Notes under the pieces: model-generated
What the model was told of the DNA's origin: nothing
Seen by the model: only the letters and a program-made list of their open reading frames with translations
Databases searched by the model: none
DNA from: Desulfoplanes sp.
Lineage (GTDB): Bacteria > Desulfobacterota > Desulfovibrionia > Desulfovibrionales > Desulfomicrobiaceae
Assembly: GCA_028708105.1 (NCBI GenBank)
Contig: JAQVZR010000076.1
Coordinates: 1-7,661, forward strand
Direction of reading: 5' to 3'
DNA: 7,661 nt
Shown here: piece by piece, positions 1 through 5,736 of the stretch
Layout: each line of letters begins with the position of its first letter
How positions within the stretch are numbered: the first letter of the stretch is position 1
Made by a program: the position numbers and the translations under genes

Positions 1-230
1 ATCCGTTCTCCAAGGTGGCAGTTGATCTGATAACGGGTGCAGATATCCCTGCCTTGTTGGAAGAGGGCGTGTTCATTTCCCGTGAGCAGATATTCTCCCA
101 GAACAGGAGGTGAATAGGGGGGAATTTTTTCTGCGGAAAACATGGTTATTTCTCCCGCATATCCCTGTTCACGAAGTGTCCTGGCCGCTTCCATGCCAGC
201 AGGTCCCATGCCGATAATGATGGTGTTCAT
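1..230 (-). CDS. FAD/NAD(P)-dependent oxidoreductase, N-terminal part (runs off left edge)
   Basis: Only the first 76 codons are in view; the frame stays open to base 1. The protein opens with a beta strand and the dinucleotide-binding motif GMGPAG at residues 7-12. An acidic residue (E34) closes the second strand, as expected for FAD ribose binding. Residues 37-50 contain a PPYSPP..GEYLL stretch typical of the pyridine-nucleotide-disulfide oxidoreductase family (NADH-dependent ferredoxin or nitrite reductase-like flavoproteins). The start is ATG at 228-230, with GGAG at 239-242 eight bases upstream. It is the last visible gene behind cooF, cooS and cooC on the same strand. From that position I infer that it passes electrons from the CooF ferredoxin to NAD(P)+, or the reverse. 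The NAD(P) domain and C-terminus lie outside the window, so the partner specificity cannot be judged. The family call is firm; the CO-linked role is inference. Confidence 0.85.
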   Translation of the reverse strand, partial: MNTIIIGMGPAGMEAARTLREQGYAGEITMFSAEKIPPYSPPVLGEYLLTGNEHALFQQGRDICTRYQINCHLGER

Positions 231-340
231 ATGCGCTGCTCCGTGTGCTTGAGCCGAAGCACCCCGTCATGCCGCAGGGAAATATTTCCGTCTGCCGTGG
301 GTCTGACGTCTGGTGCAAAAATATTTCGCTATGTTACGGA
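231..340 (-). other. cooC to flavoprotein gap with a small stem-loop
   Basis: This 110-nt gap has no coding potential that I can support. It contains an inverted repeat GTGCTT (245-250) / AAGCAC (257-262), with a 6-bp stem and 6-nt loop, a few bases before the flavoprotein ribosome site. The motif AAATATTTC occurs twice (around 280 and 321). There is no U-run after the stem on the minus strand, so it is not a standard terminator. Read-through from cooC is likely. Confidence 0.4.
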
Positions 341-1210
341 TTAACCCGCTGACAAGAGCATTGCTGCCAGTTTTCGGACCCCGTCAACGTAGGGCGTGCT
401 TTGTTGTGCCAATCCGGCCACGTTGGGTTCCGTGGCCATGACCTGTTCATCAAAGGGCAGATGGGTGATGGAAGAAAAGGGGGTGTCCCGAAGATAACCT
501 GTAACTTTGGTTATGTCTGCCTGGGAACGGCAGCGGTTGACCACCAGATGAATGCCTGGGATGTTCAGATCTTTTGCCAGACGGGCGGAATGCAGGGCTA
601 CCTGTACGGAGTTGAACCCCGGTTCAGTCAGGATGATGGCGTGTTGGAATCCCTCGGCCAGAGCCCGGCCAAAGTGTTCGACACCGGCCTGGGTGTCCAT
701 GAGGATGATTTCTCCATTTCTAAGGCGGATATAGCGCACAATGCTGTCTAAAAGAGCGTTCTCCGGGCACAGACAGCCTGCGGCCGCCTGGATGACGCTG
801 CCGATGACCAGCAGATTGATATTTTCAGCAATGTGCAAGCCGAAGCGGCTGACAACATCCGAGACATCGGGGTTGATCCGCAGCATAGCACCCCAGCCCT
901 GTCCGGGGCGGGCACCTGTTTTTTCTTCTATGTATTCCAGATTTTTGGATACCGGCACCAGAGTCTCGGCCTGATCCATGGGAAGTCCCAGGGAAAAGGC
1001 CAGGTTTTGTTGCGGATCTTCGTCGACGGTCAGGACATTTTTTTTCATCTCTGCAAAGATATTGGCCAGCAGGGCGGTTGTGGTTGTCTTGCCTACCCCG
1101 CCTTTACCCGTGATGACGATGCGGCATCCTTCGGTTTGCGGTGCTCTGTGTTCATCCAGATAGTCTGCTGCGGCAAAAAGGTGCTGACTGCGTGAAATTT
1201 CCTGAGCCAT
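341..1210 (-). CDS. cooC: CooC, CODH nickel-insertion ATPase
   Basis: This is a cytoplasmic MinD/SIMIBI-class P-loop ATPase that matures CODH by delivering nickel to the C-cluster of CooS. The protein has 289 residues. The deviant Walker A motif GKGGVGKTT spans residues 35-43, with signature lysine K36 and catalytic-site K41. The DxDP switch I motif has D63 and D65. The Walker B/switch II region DTQAGVEHFGR starts at D172. A Cys-x-Cys pair (C146, C148) matches the cysteines that bind metal at the dimer interface of characterised CooC1. It follows cooS on the same strand, 62 nt downstream, which fits the assignment. The ATG at 1208-1210 has AAGGA at 1217-1221, six bases upstream. Unusually, about 28 residues precede the place where CooC normally begins, just before the P-loop, and I see no standard alternative start inside that stretch. 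Switch II reads DTQAG where many homologues have DMEAG. Confidence 0.95.
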   Translation of the reverse strand: MAQEISRSQHLFAAADYLDEHRAPQTEGCRIVITGKGGVGKTTTTALLANIFAEMKKNVLTVDEDPQQNLAFSLGLPMDQAETLVPVSKNLEYIEEKTGARPGQGWGAMLRINPDVSDVVSRFGLHIAENINLLVIGSVIQAAAGCLCPENALLDSIVRYIRLRNGEIILMDTQAGVEHFGRALAEGFQHAIILTEPGFNSVQVALHSARLAKDLNIPGIHLVVNRCRSQADITKVTGYLRDTPFSSITHLPFDEQVMATEPNVAGLAQQSTPYVDGVRKLAAMLLSAG

Positions 1211-1241
1211 GAAATATCCTTAGTTTGTGGATTTTTTTTAA

Positions 1242-1265
1242 AGGGGCGACCCCTTGGTCGCCCCT
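1242..1265 (-). other. Intercistronic stem-loop between cooS and cooC
   Basis: This is a perfect inverted repeat. AGGGGCGACC (1242-1251) pairs with GGTCGCCCCT (1256-1265), giving a GC-rich 10-bp stem and a 4-nt loop. It begins seven bases after the cooS stop codon. In the sense direction of the operon it is followed by only three T and then a run of A, so it is not a canonical factor-independent terminator. It more likely protects the cooS 3' end or causes partial termination, lowering cooC relative to cooS. That role is inference; the stem itself is directly visible. Confidence 0.7.
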
Positions 1266-1272
1266 GCATTGT

Positions 1273-3171
1273 TTAGATCCCAAGTCCCTTGCGTTTGGCC
1301 AGGATATGTTTTTCTATCAGGTCTGCGGCCTTAATAGGATCAGGCTCCACGGCAAAAGCTGCACCGACAACATCGTTCAGGCCGGCGGCCATAAGGTTGA
1401 CCACATTGGCGCTGCCAAAGATTTTGGGAGGGATGCCAAGGACAGTGAACACGCCCGAGGCTACAAAATACGAAGCGATGGACACGGCTTTCTGGGACAT
1501 CCATTCCGGGGCAGCTCCGGCAAGGGGAAGCTGATCAATGCCTACATCCAGGGCTTTGGCCAGTTCTGCAGCCAGAACCAGAATTCGGGAGCAGTCTACG
1601 CAGGAACCCATGTGCAGGACTGGCGGAATACCCAATGCCTGACATACGGATTTGAGGGCGTCGCCTGCCAGCTCTGCGGCTTCAGGAAGCAAAAGCCCGG
1701 CCTTGCCGGAGGCAATGGCTGCGCATCCTGTCTGGACTACCAGAATGTCTCGCTTGATGAGTTCTTTGCTCAGAGCCACGTGGCCGAAATCATGCTGGAT
1801 TTTTGGATTGTTGCAGCCGACCATGCCCACTGCACCCTTGATCTGTCCCCCGGCAATGGCATCAATGAGGGGCTTCAAGGTTCCTCCCAATGCGCCAAGG
1901 ATGGCTTCCACGGAAAATCCGGCCATCATTTTTACGGGTTTACCGGGAATAAGGACCCGGTTTTGATCCCGGTAGGAAAAATTTTCAATGGCCAGTTTGA
2001 CGATGCCCAGGGCCGTTTCCATGGCATTTTTGGGGTGAAATTCCATATGCACCGCCCCGGGAACCTTGGACTTTTCGCTGGTGGAAACGATTTTTGTGTG
2101 AAAGCAGGCTGCGGTTCTGGTGATGGAGGGAAAGATGCATTGGTAGTCAATGACCATGACCTCCACGGCTCCGGTAGCTAGGGCCAGCTCCTGGTTGAGC
2201 ATGTTCCCAGCAATGGGAACGCCCTTGCGCATGAGCAGTTCATTGCCGGTGCAGCACATTCCGGCCAGGTTGATGCCCTGTGCTCCTTTATCCCGTGCCA
2301 GTTGCTGCAGTTCGGGGTTGCGGGACGCCTCGACCACCATTTCCGAAAGGACGGGATTATGTCCGTGAAGTATGATGTTGACCATGTCCTTTTTGAGCAC
2401 GCCCAGGTTGACCCAGGATTCCTTGATTTCAGGCGTTCCGAACATGATGTCCGAGACCTCGGTGGCCATCATGGACCCACCCCAGCCGTCGGCCAATGCG
2501 GTGCGTAAGCCATGGAGCAGAATGTTGGCATAATCGGCTCCTACACCCATGTGGATGCGGTGCATGCCTTCCACGATTTCCCGGTCTACACTGCGGGGCA
2601 TGATTCCGGTCGTGTTCCAGATTGCCTGGGTTTTTTCCGGGGCCCTGCGGGTGAACTGTATGAAGTTTTTGATGGTTCCGAATTCCTCGAGCATGCCGAG
2701 AGCCACTGCCTTGGCGATCTCATTTTTTGTTTTACCATTTGTGGGGATTGCATACTCAGCGGCAACGGTCATGAGTTTTTTCGTATCCAGGATTTCATAA
2801 CCCTGGGCGGAACCCTCAGCGGTTTCAAGCATGGTTTCAATGACTTCCCGACCGTGATCGGAATGGGCTGCAGCACCGGTATTCAGATCGTCCAAAAGAT
2901 TTCTGGCCACGATGAGGTCGGCTCCGGCACCGCAGACGCCCCTATTGGGTGATCCGCCGTAGGGATCAATGCGGCAGGGGCCCATGGTGCAGCGATTGCA
3001 GCACACCCCTGTTTGACCGAATCCGCATTGAGGCTGCTGGGCTTCAAGTCTGTCCCATGCGGTTTCAATGCCTTCCTGAATGGTTCGGGCAAGAACGGGT
3101 TTCGCGGATTCATCAATGGTCCGTTCTTGTACTATTTTTTTAAGAGTTTCCGGATCGTAGTGGATTGTCAT
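1273..3171 (-). CDS. cooS: CooS, anaerobic Ni-Fe-S carbon monoxide dehydrogenase catalytic subunit
   Basis: It catalyses CO + H2O to CO2 + 2 H+ + 2 e-, reversibly, as a cytoplasmic homodimer. At 632 residues it has the usual monofunctional CODH length. C49 and C57 (C-x7-C) fit the D-cluster bridging the two subunits. C58, C61, C66 and C80 fit the B-cluster. The C-cluster ligands are all present: H271 in the HGHNP motif, C306/C307 (GMCCTGNE), C345, C453, C483 and C524 (GSCVDCSR). The acid-base residues H103 (AHSDHGR) and K561 (SQKAV) are also kept, so the enzyme should be active. I chose the ATG at 3169-3171 because GGAGG sits six bases before it. The frame is open for 46 more codons upstream, but that part has no CODH similarity and crosses the leader hairpin. 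Upstream lies cooF, downstream cooC. Confidence 0.97.
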   Translation of the reverse strand: MTIHYDPETLKKIVQERTIDESAKPVLARTIQEGIETAWDRLEAQQPQCGFGQTGVCCNRCTMGPCRIDPYGGSPNRGVCGAGADLIVARNLLDDLNTGAAAHSDHGREVIETMLETAEGSAQGYEILDTKKLMTVAAEYAIPTNGKTKNEIAKAVALGMLEEFGTIKNFIQFTRRAPEKTQAIWNTTGIMPRSVDREIVEGMHRIHMGVGADYANILLHGLRTALADGWGGSMMATEVSDIMFGTPEIKESWVNLGVLKKDMVNIILHGHNPVLSEMVVEASRNPELQQLARDKGAQGINLAGMCCTGNELLMRKGVPIAGNMLNQELALATGAVEVMVIDYQCIFPSITRTAACFHTKIVSTSEKSKVPGAVHMEFHPKNAMETALGIVKLAIENFSYRDQNRVLIPGKPVKMMAGFSVEAILGALGGTLKPLIDAIAGGQIKGAVGMVGCNNPKIQHDFGHVALSKELIKRDILVVQTGCAAIASGKAGLLLPEAAELAGDALKSVCQALGIPPVLHMGSCVDCSRILVLAAELAKALDVGIDQLPLAGAAPEWMSQKAVSIASYFVASGVFTVLGIPPKIFGSANVVNLMAAGLNDVVGAAFAVEPDPIKAADLIEKHILAKRKGLGI

Positions 3172-3324
3172 TATATACCTCCAGAAGAGCGCTGCTGAAG
3201 TGGATAGAGAAAGATCGGCCGTGCCGGCCGCAGGGATTGCGTATATGGTGCACAAAAAAAATGTAAAGAGTGCAGTATTGTCCCTGCTATGGAAAGTGTA
3301 TCCCTGCAAGGGGCGTTTTCGTTG
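3172..3324 (-). other. Structured cooF to cooS leader
   Basis: This is 153 nt with no supported gene. CGGCCG (3216-3221) and CGGCCG (3225-3230) form a 6-bp all-GC stem with a 3-nt loop, about 34 nt before the cooS ribosome site. An 8-bp inverted repeat pairs GCAGGGAT (3230-3237) with ATCCCTGC (3300-3307). A further TCCCTGC at 3281-3287 could compete for the same arm. An A-run at 3252-3260 becomes a U-run in the mRNA, between the arms. No clear promoter is visible on the minus strand. The repeats are seen; any control of cooS by them is inference. Confidence 0.45.
3178..3182 (-). promoter_or_regulatory. Ribosome binding site that fixes the cooS start
   Basis: GGAGG on the minus strand lies six bases from the ATG at 3169-3171. 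It decides between this start and an ATG at 3307-3309 in the same open frame, which would add 46 residues unlike any CODH. Confidence 0.85.
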
Positions 3325-3939
3325 TTATTTTGAAGAGGGTAACGGCCCCAAACGGGCTAATGTTTCTCGGATTGCTTGAAATTCCAGCATATTTTCCGGG
3401 ATGGACGTTTTCTGGCCTCCCTGGATGGTCCGGGTCAGGTCCAGAACGATGTTTTTCTTGGCCTCTTTAATGATCTCATTGACGTATCCAAAGGTGAGAG
3501 CTCCTGTTTTGCAGGCTTCCACGCAGGCAGGGAGCTGATCTTTTTTCTGACGGTCGATACAATTGTCACATTTGTACGCAGTTTTTTTGCCGGTTTTTTT
3601 ACTCACGGCAAAGGTCATGGCCCCGAAGGGACAGACCATGGCGCACATGCCGCAGGAAATGCACAGATCTTCCTGGATCAGGACCGTATCAAATTCCGGG
3701 TCACGGTACAGGGCGCCTGTGGGGCATACTTGAACACACGGGGCCGGATTGCAGTGCCTGCATTTTAAGGGAAAGGTCAGAAAATCCACTCCGAGTTCCA
3801 CGCTGATCCGGGAACGGGGGGAATCAGGTCCCAAGGGCTGCCCGGAATCGGGCACGGGTTCCTGATGCGCCCGGGCGCAGGCCAGTTCGCAATGCCTGCA
3901 GCCTACGCAGCGTTCGACATCCACAAAAACTGTTTTCAT
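3325..3939 (-). CDS. cooF: CooF-like ferredoxin with four [4Fe-4S] clusters
   Basis: This is an electron-transfer partner of CODH, 204 residues long, belonging to the HycB/DmsB-like iron-sulfur family that includes CooF. All sixteen cluster cysteines are in place: C11, C14, C17, C21; C60, C63, C68, C72; C93, C96, C99, C103; and C124, C127, C139, C143. The last group has the long C-x2-C-x11-C-x3-C spacing usual in this family. There is no signal peptide or membrane segment, so it should be cytoplasmic like CooS. A loop of about 20 residues rich in Pro, Ser and Gly separates the first two cluster motifs, and about 60 residues without cysteine follow the last. The ATG at 3937-3939 has AAGGAGG at 3946-3952, six bases upstream. 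It is the first gene of the CODH cluster, next to cooS. Other members of the family serve formate dehydrogenases or hydrogenases, so the CooF name rests on this neighbourhood. Confidence 0.88.
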   Translation of the reverse strand: MKTVFVDVERCVGCRHCELACARAHQEPVPDSGQPLGPDSPRSRISVELGVDFLTFPLKCRHCNPAPCVQVCPTGALYRDPEFDTVLIQEDLCISCGMCAMVCPFGAMTFAVSKKTGKKTAYKCDNCIDRQKKDQLPACVEACKTGALTFGYVNEIIKEAKKNIVLDLTRTIQGGQKTSIPENMLEFQAIRETLARLGPLPSSK

Positions 3940-4224
3940 GCACGACCTCCTTGGGGTGTTTGTGTGTCATGGTTTCTCGTCCAGTTGTGACTTTCGGAGA
4001 CATTGTTTGTTTTGCGGGAACAACAGTTCCTTACGGATAGGTTCATGTATAAGAAATCTAAAATTTAAAAAAACGTAGACCATCTGCGTGGGTAATACAA
4101 ATGATTTTTGAACAAACAAAGGACCGTCCGGCATGCAGAGAGACGGGGAATTTTTACGTGACACCCGTGCGTTCAGTGGGTAATAAATAATCCTTTTTAG
4201 AAACAACCCCAGATCATTGACGCT
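3940..4224. promoter_or_regulatory. Divergent intergenic region between cooF and the exonuclease gene
   Basis: This 285-nt AT-rich region must hold the start signals for cooF (minus) and the exonuclease gene (plus). I see no good sigma-70 promoter towards cooF, which would fit a promoter dependent on an activator, though absence by eye is weak evidence. A short dyad GGAAC-AACA-GTTCC lies at 4017-4030, about 78 bases before the cooF start, and could be an operator. I found no CooA-like TGTC-N8-GACA box and no exact FNR box. Confidence 0.5.
4158..4186 (+). promoter_or_regulatory. Possible promoter of the exonuclease gene
   Basis: GTGACA (4158-4163) matches five of six bases of the -35 consensus. 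With a 17-bp spacer it is followed by the AT-rich TAATAA (4181-4186), a poor -10 match within an A/T run that offers other registers. A start near 4193 would give a leader of about 32 nt. The call is tentative. Confidence 0.3.
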
Positions 4225-4851
4225 ATGGCAAACTTTGGAGATGTGAATTTTTTGTTCCCAGACCGTGTTCCTACGCAACAAAAACTCAGCCGCGAGGATA
4301 TCAACGAATTTCCTTTGCGCAGTTATGACGGCCCTATTCGTCTGATCTCTGAAACGGAGCATGTTGCCGAGGCCTGCGTCCGGCTTTCCCGGGAGAGGGT
4401 GATCGGGTTTGATACGGAAACCCGTCCTGCCTTTCGCAAAGGGCAATCCTTTTTGCCTTCCTTGCTCCAATTGGCCGGATCTAAGTGCGTGTATCTTTTC
4501 CAGCTGCCACGGATTTCCTTGTGCGAACCCCTGCAGGCATTGCTGGCCGATGAGACGATTATTAAATCCGGCGTGGCTGTCCGTGATGATATCAAGGGGT
4601 TGCAGCAGCACTCCTTTTTTGAGGACGCCGGATTCGTGGACTTGAGCAAGATCAGCGCAGGACATGGATTTTTGACCCGGGGGCTACGTAATATGTCGGC
4701 AAATTTTTTAGGGTTCCGGATAGGGAAGGGGGCTCAGCGAAGCAATTGGGGCAAAACCTCTTTGACCCAGAAACAACAGATTTATGCGGCAACCGATGCC
4801 TGGGTCAGTAGAGATTTATTTTTATGTTTTGAAAAATTGGATCTTCTTTGA
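4225..4851 (+). CDS. 3'-5' exonuclease, DEDDy family (RNase D-like)
   Basis: This is a stand-alone exonuclease domain of 208 residues that should remove nucleotides from 3' ends of RNA or DNA using two metal ions. Exo I is FDTET with D63 and E65. Exo II is the VAVRDD region with D122. Exo III is YAATDAW with Y187 and D191, preceded by the family hallmark SNWGK..LTQKQ. All four acidic residues and the tyrosine are present, so it should be active. There is no HRDC domain, unlike full RNase D, so it resembles the short ribonuclease D/WRN-like exonucleases. The start is the only ATG after an in-frame TAG at 4198-4200, but no good ribosome site precedes it. It is divergent from cooF, and no functional link to CO metabolism is evident. 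Substrate (RNA or DNA) is unknown. Confidence 0.9.
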   Translation: MANFGDVNFLFPDRVPTQQKLSREDINEFPLRSYDGPIRLISETEHVAEACVRLSRERVIGFDTETRPAFRKGQSFLPSLLQLAGSKCVYLFQLPRISLCEPLQALLADETIIKSGVAVRDDIKGLQQHSFFEDAGFVDLSKISAGHGFLTRGLRNMSANFLGFRIGKGAQRSNWGKTSLTQKQQIYAATDAWVSRDLFLCFEKLDLL

Positions 4852-4928
4852 CATCGGATGCACGGGTGCAGCTGGATATGTGAGCCGTTGTGCTGTGGCG
4901 GGAAAGGGAAAAAACTTCAGTCTCAAGG

Positions 4929-4958
4929 TTGACAGAAAGAAAATAGGATTCATATATA
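4929..4958 (+). promoter_or_regulatory. Sigma-70-like promoter inside the intergenic region
   Basis: A perfect TTGACA (4929-4934) is followed after 18 bp by TATATA (4953-4958), four of six to the -10 consensus within the AT run CATATATATT. Transcription would start near 4964-4967. No gene with a ribosome site begins before the terminator at 5001-5032, so the product would be a short non-coding RNA unless termination is incomplete and it also feeds the zinc-ribbon gene at 5169. Confidence 0.45.
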
Positions 4959-4963
4959 TTCTG

Positions 4964-5032
4964 ATTGCAAATGTCCCCTTTAGTAGAAATATTTCGAGGG
5001 CCCCGGTGTACGATCGCGGGGTTTTTATTTTT
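4964..5032 (+). ncRNA. Candidate small RNA, about 67 nt
   Basis: The limits are inferred from the promoter at 4929-4958 and the terminator at 5001-5032. The 5' part is AU-rich and single-stranded apart from a weak CCCT/AGGG pairing (4976-4979 with 4997-5000). The 3' part is the terminator hairpin with a U-rich end, an arrangement common in trans-acting small RNAs. No known RNA family was recognised. Alternatively the stretch is simply the 3' end of the exonuclease transcript. Confidence 0.3.
5001..5032 (+). terminator. Factor-independent terminator after the exonuclease gene
   Basis: CCCC at 5001-5004 pairs with GGGG at 5018-5021. After a bulged G, GTG pairs with CGC (one G-U pair), closing a 6-nt loop. 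The run TTTTTATTTTT follows directly. It lies 150 nt behind the exonuclease stop and 137 nt before the next start. Confidence 0.75.
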
Positions 5033-5111
5033 GGATTTCCGGAGAAGGTTCACACCCGTTGCACCTCTACCGGATGATGGTGAATGGTGAAAAGAGTGTT
5101 GTCGTAAAGAC

Positions 5112-5140
5112 GCCAGGTAACTGCCCGTTTGGCTACGGGC
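5112..5140 (+). promoter_or_regulatory. Hairpin with possible pseudoknot upstream of the zinc-ribbon gene
   Basis: GCCCGT (5123-5128) and ACGGGC (5135-5140) form a 6-bp stem with loop TTGGCT. The loop bases TGGC (5130-5133) are complementary to GCCA at 5112-5115, so an H-type pseudoknot could form. The stem ends 17 nt before the ribosome site at 5158-5161. No known riboswitch class was recognised, and it may lie partly upstream of the true transcription start. Confidence 0.35.
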
Positions 5141-5168
5141 GATAATAGATACAGAATGGAGTTGGATA

Positions 5169-5510
5169 ATGCCTATTTATGAATATTGCTGTGAGGAATG
5201 TGGTCATGTTTTTGAGGAATGGCAGAGCGGGTTTGAGGAAAAGAAGTTTCCTTGTCCCATCTGTAATGGTGAATCCAAACGGATTGTTTCTCATACGTCA
5301 TTTGTTCTTAAGGGAACTGGCTGGTATGCAACAGATTACTGTAATAAACATACCTCTCCCAATTCAGGGAACGGGAATACGGAATGTAGTCAGCATGCCG
5401 CAGGAGAAAGCTCCGCATCGGCGGCGTCAGCCACTCCTCCTACCTCTGCGCCGGCCTCATCCACCCCAAAAACAACCCAGAGTACAACTTCCTCTTCTGC
5501 AGCATCATAG
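5169..5510 (+). CDS. FmdB-family zinc-ribbon protein
   Basis: This is a small soluble protein of 113 residues. It starts with the FmdB signature MPIYEY and a zinc ribbon of two knuckles: C8-x2-C11 (C7 precedes it) and C29-x2-C32. The family's conserved [13 protein letters not shown] segment follows at residues 45-57. The domain name comes from a proposed regulatory role next to a formamidase gene; the true function in most bacteria is unknown, and a nucleic-acid or ribosome-linked role is only a guess. From about residue 80 the tail is almost pure Ser, Ala, Thr and Pro and is probably disordered. Such variable tails are common in the family. The ATG at 5169 has GGAG at 5158-5161, seven bases upstream. 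The gene stands alone between two terminators and converges with the 157-residue gene. Confidence 0.9.
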   Translation: MPIYEYCCEECGHVFEEWQSGFEEKKFPCPICNGESKRIVSHTSFVLKGTGWYATDYCNKHTSPNSGNGNTECSQHAAGESSASAASATPPTSAPASSTPKTTQSTTSSSAAS

Positions 5511-5627
5511 CGGATGTTTTATCAAGGTGCCTTTGCTGCGAAATGTATCCTTTACAGATCTGAAAGGGGGCCGGAGGTGATGCAGATTTCGTAGCTTTGG
5601 TTTTTTCAGCTTTTTCCATGCCTTGTG
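5511..5627 (+). other. Long 3' untranslated stretch after the zinc-ribbon gene
   Basis: About 117 nt separate the stop codon from the terminator. The only coding-like signal is a GGAGG two bases before an ATG at 5579-5581, which opens a four-codon frame (M-Q-I-S-stop). The spacing is too short for good initiation. Otherwise I see nothing here. Confidence 0.4.
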
Positions 5628-5683
5628 AACGCAGTGAGCCGTGTCCGACAAATCCGGGCACGGCTCACTGCGTTTGTATTTTA
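5628..5683 (+). terminator. Strong factor-independent terminator of the zinc-ribbon gene
   Basis: A perfect 16-bp stem (5628-5643 with 5659-5674) continues through a T-G wobble and three more pairs (CCG 5645-5647 / CGG 5655-5657) to a 7-nt loop ACAAATC, a 20-bp hairpin in all. The T-rich stretch 5673-5683 follows on the plus strand. On the minus strand the flank is not T-rich, so it serves the plus-strand gene best, though it lies between convergent genes and may also block minus-strand transcription. Confidence 0.88.
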
Positions 5684-5736
5684 TCCTACTATCTCAAGTG
5701 ACTCGGTGCAGGTATTGGCATGGGACGTCTCTGTTT

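Larger units (their letters stand above)
4852..5168 (+). other. Intergenic region between exonuclease and zinc-ribbon genes
   Basis: This 317-nt stretch has no convincing gene. Short open frames exist but lack ribosome sites. It holds a promoter-like pair at 4929-4958, a terminator at 5001-5032 and a hairpin at 5123-5140 ahead of the next gene; each is listed separately. The first 77 bases after the exonuclease stop show nothing I can name. Confidence 0.6.

Noticed and set aside
1225..2181. Plus-strand open frame of 318 codons.
   Set aside because: It lies entirely opposite cooS, whose cluster ligands are fully conserved. It has no ribosome site and no recognisable domain, and is a by-product of the cooS codon pattern.
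3172..3309. CooS start 46 codons upstream at 3307-3309.
   Set aside because: The extra residues do not resemble any CODH N-terminus and would be encoded by the hairpin leader. The ATG at 3169-3171 has an ideal GGAGG.
3967..4665. Minus-strand open frame of 232 codons ahead of cooF.
   Set aside because: Most of it is antisense to the exonuclease gene, which shows all DEDDy residues. The rest covers the divergent promoter region, and the translation resembles no protein.
4919..4934. CooA-like box AGTC-N8-GACA overlapping the -35 element of the candidate small-RNA promoter.
   Set aside because: It matches seven of eight core bases, but a match this good is expected about three times by chance in 7.6 kb, and the flanking half-site bases do not agree.
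4971..5090. Short frame of about 39 codons running through the terminator.
   Set aside because: It has no ribosome site, reads through a clear intrinsic terminator and has no recognisable sequence.
5098..5145. Resemblance of GTAAAGAC...GGCTACGGGC to a c-di-GMP-I riboswitch.
   Set aside because: The conserved GGCAAACC segment and the GNRA-capped helix are missing and the order of elements does not fit.
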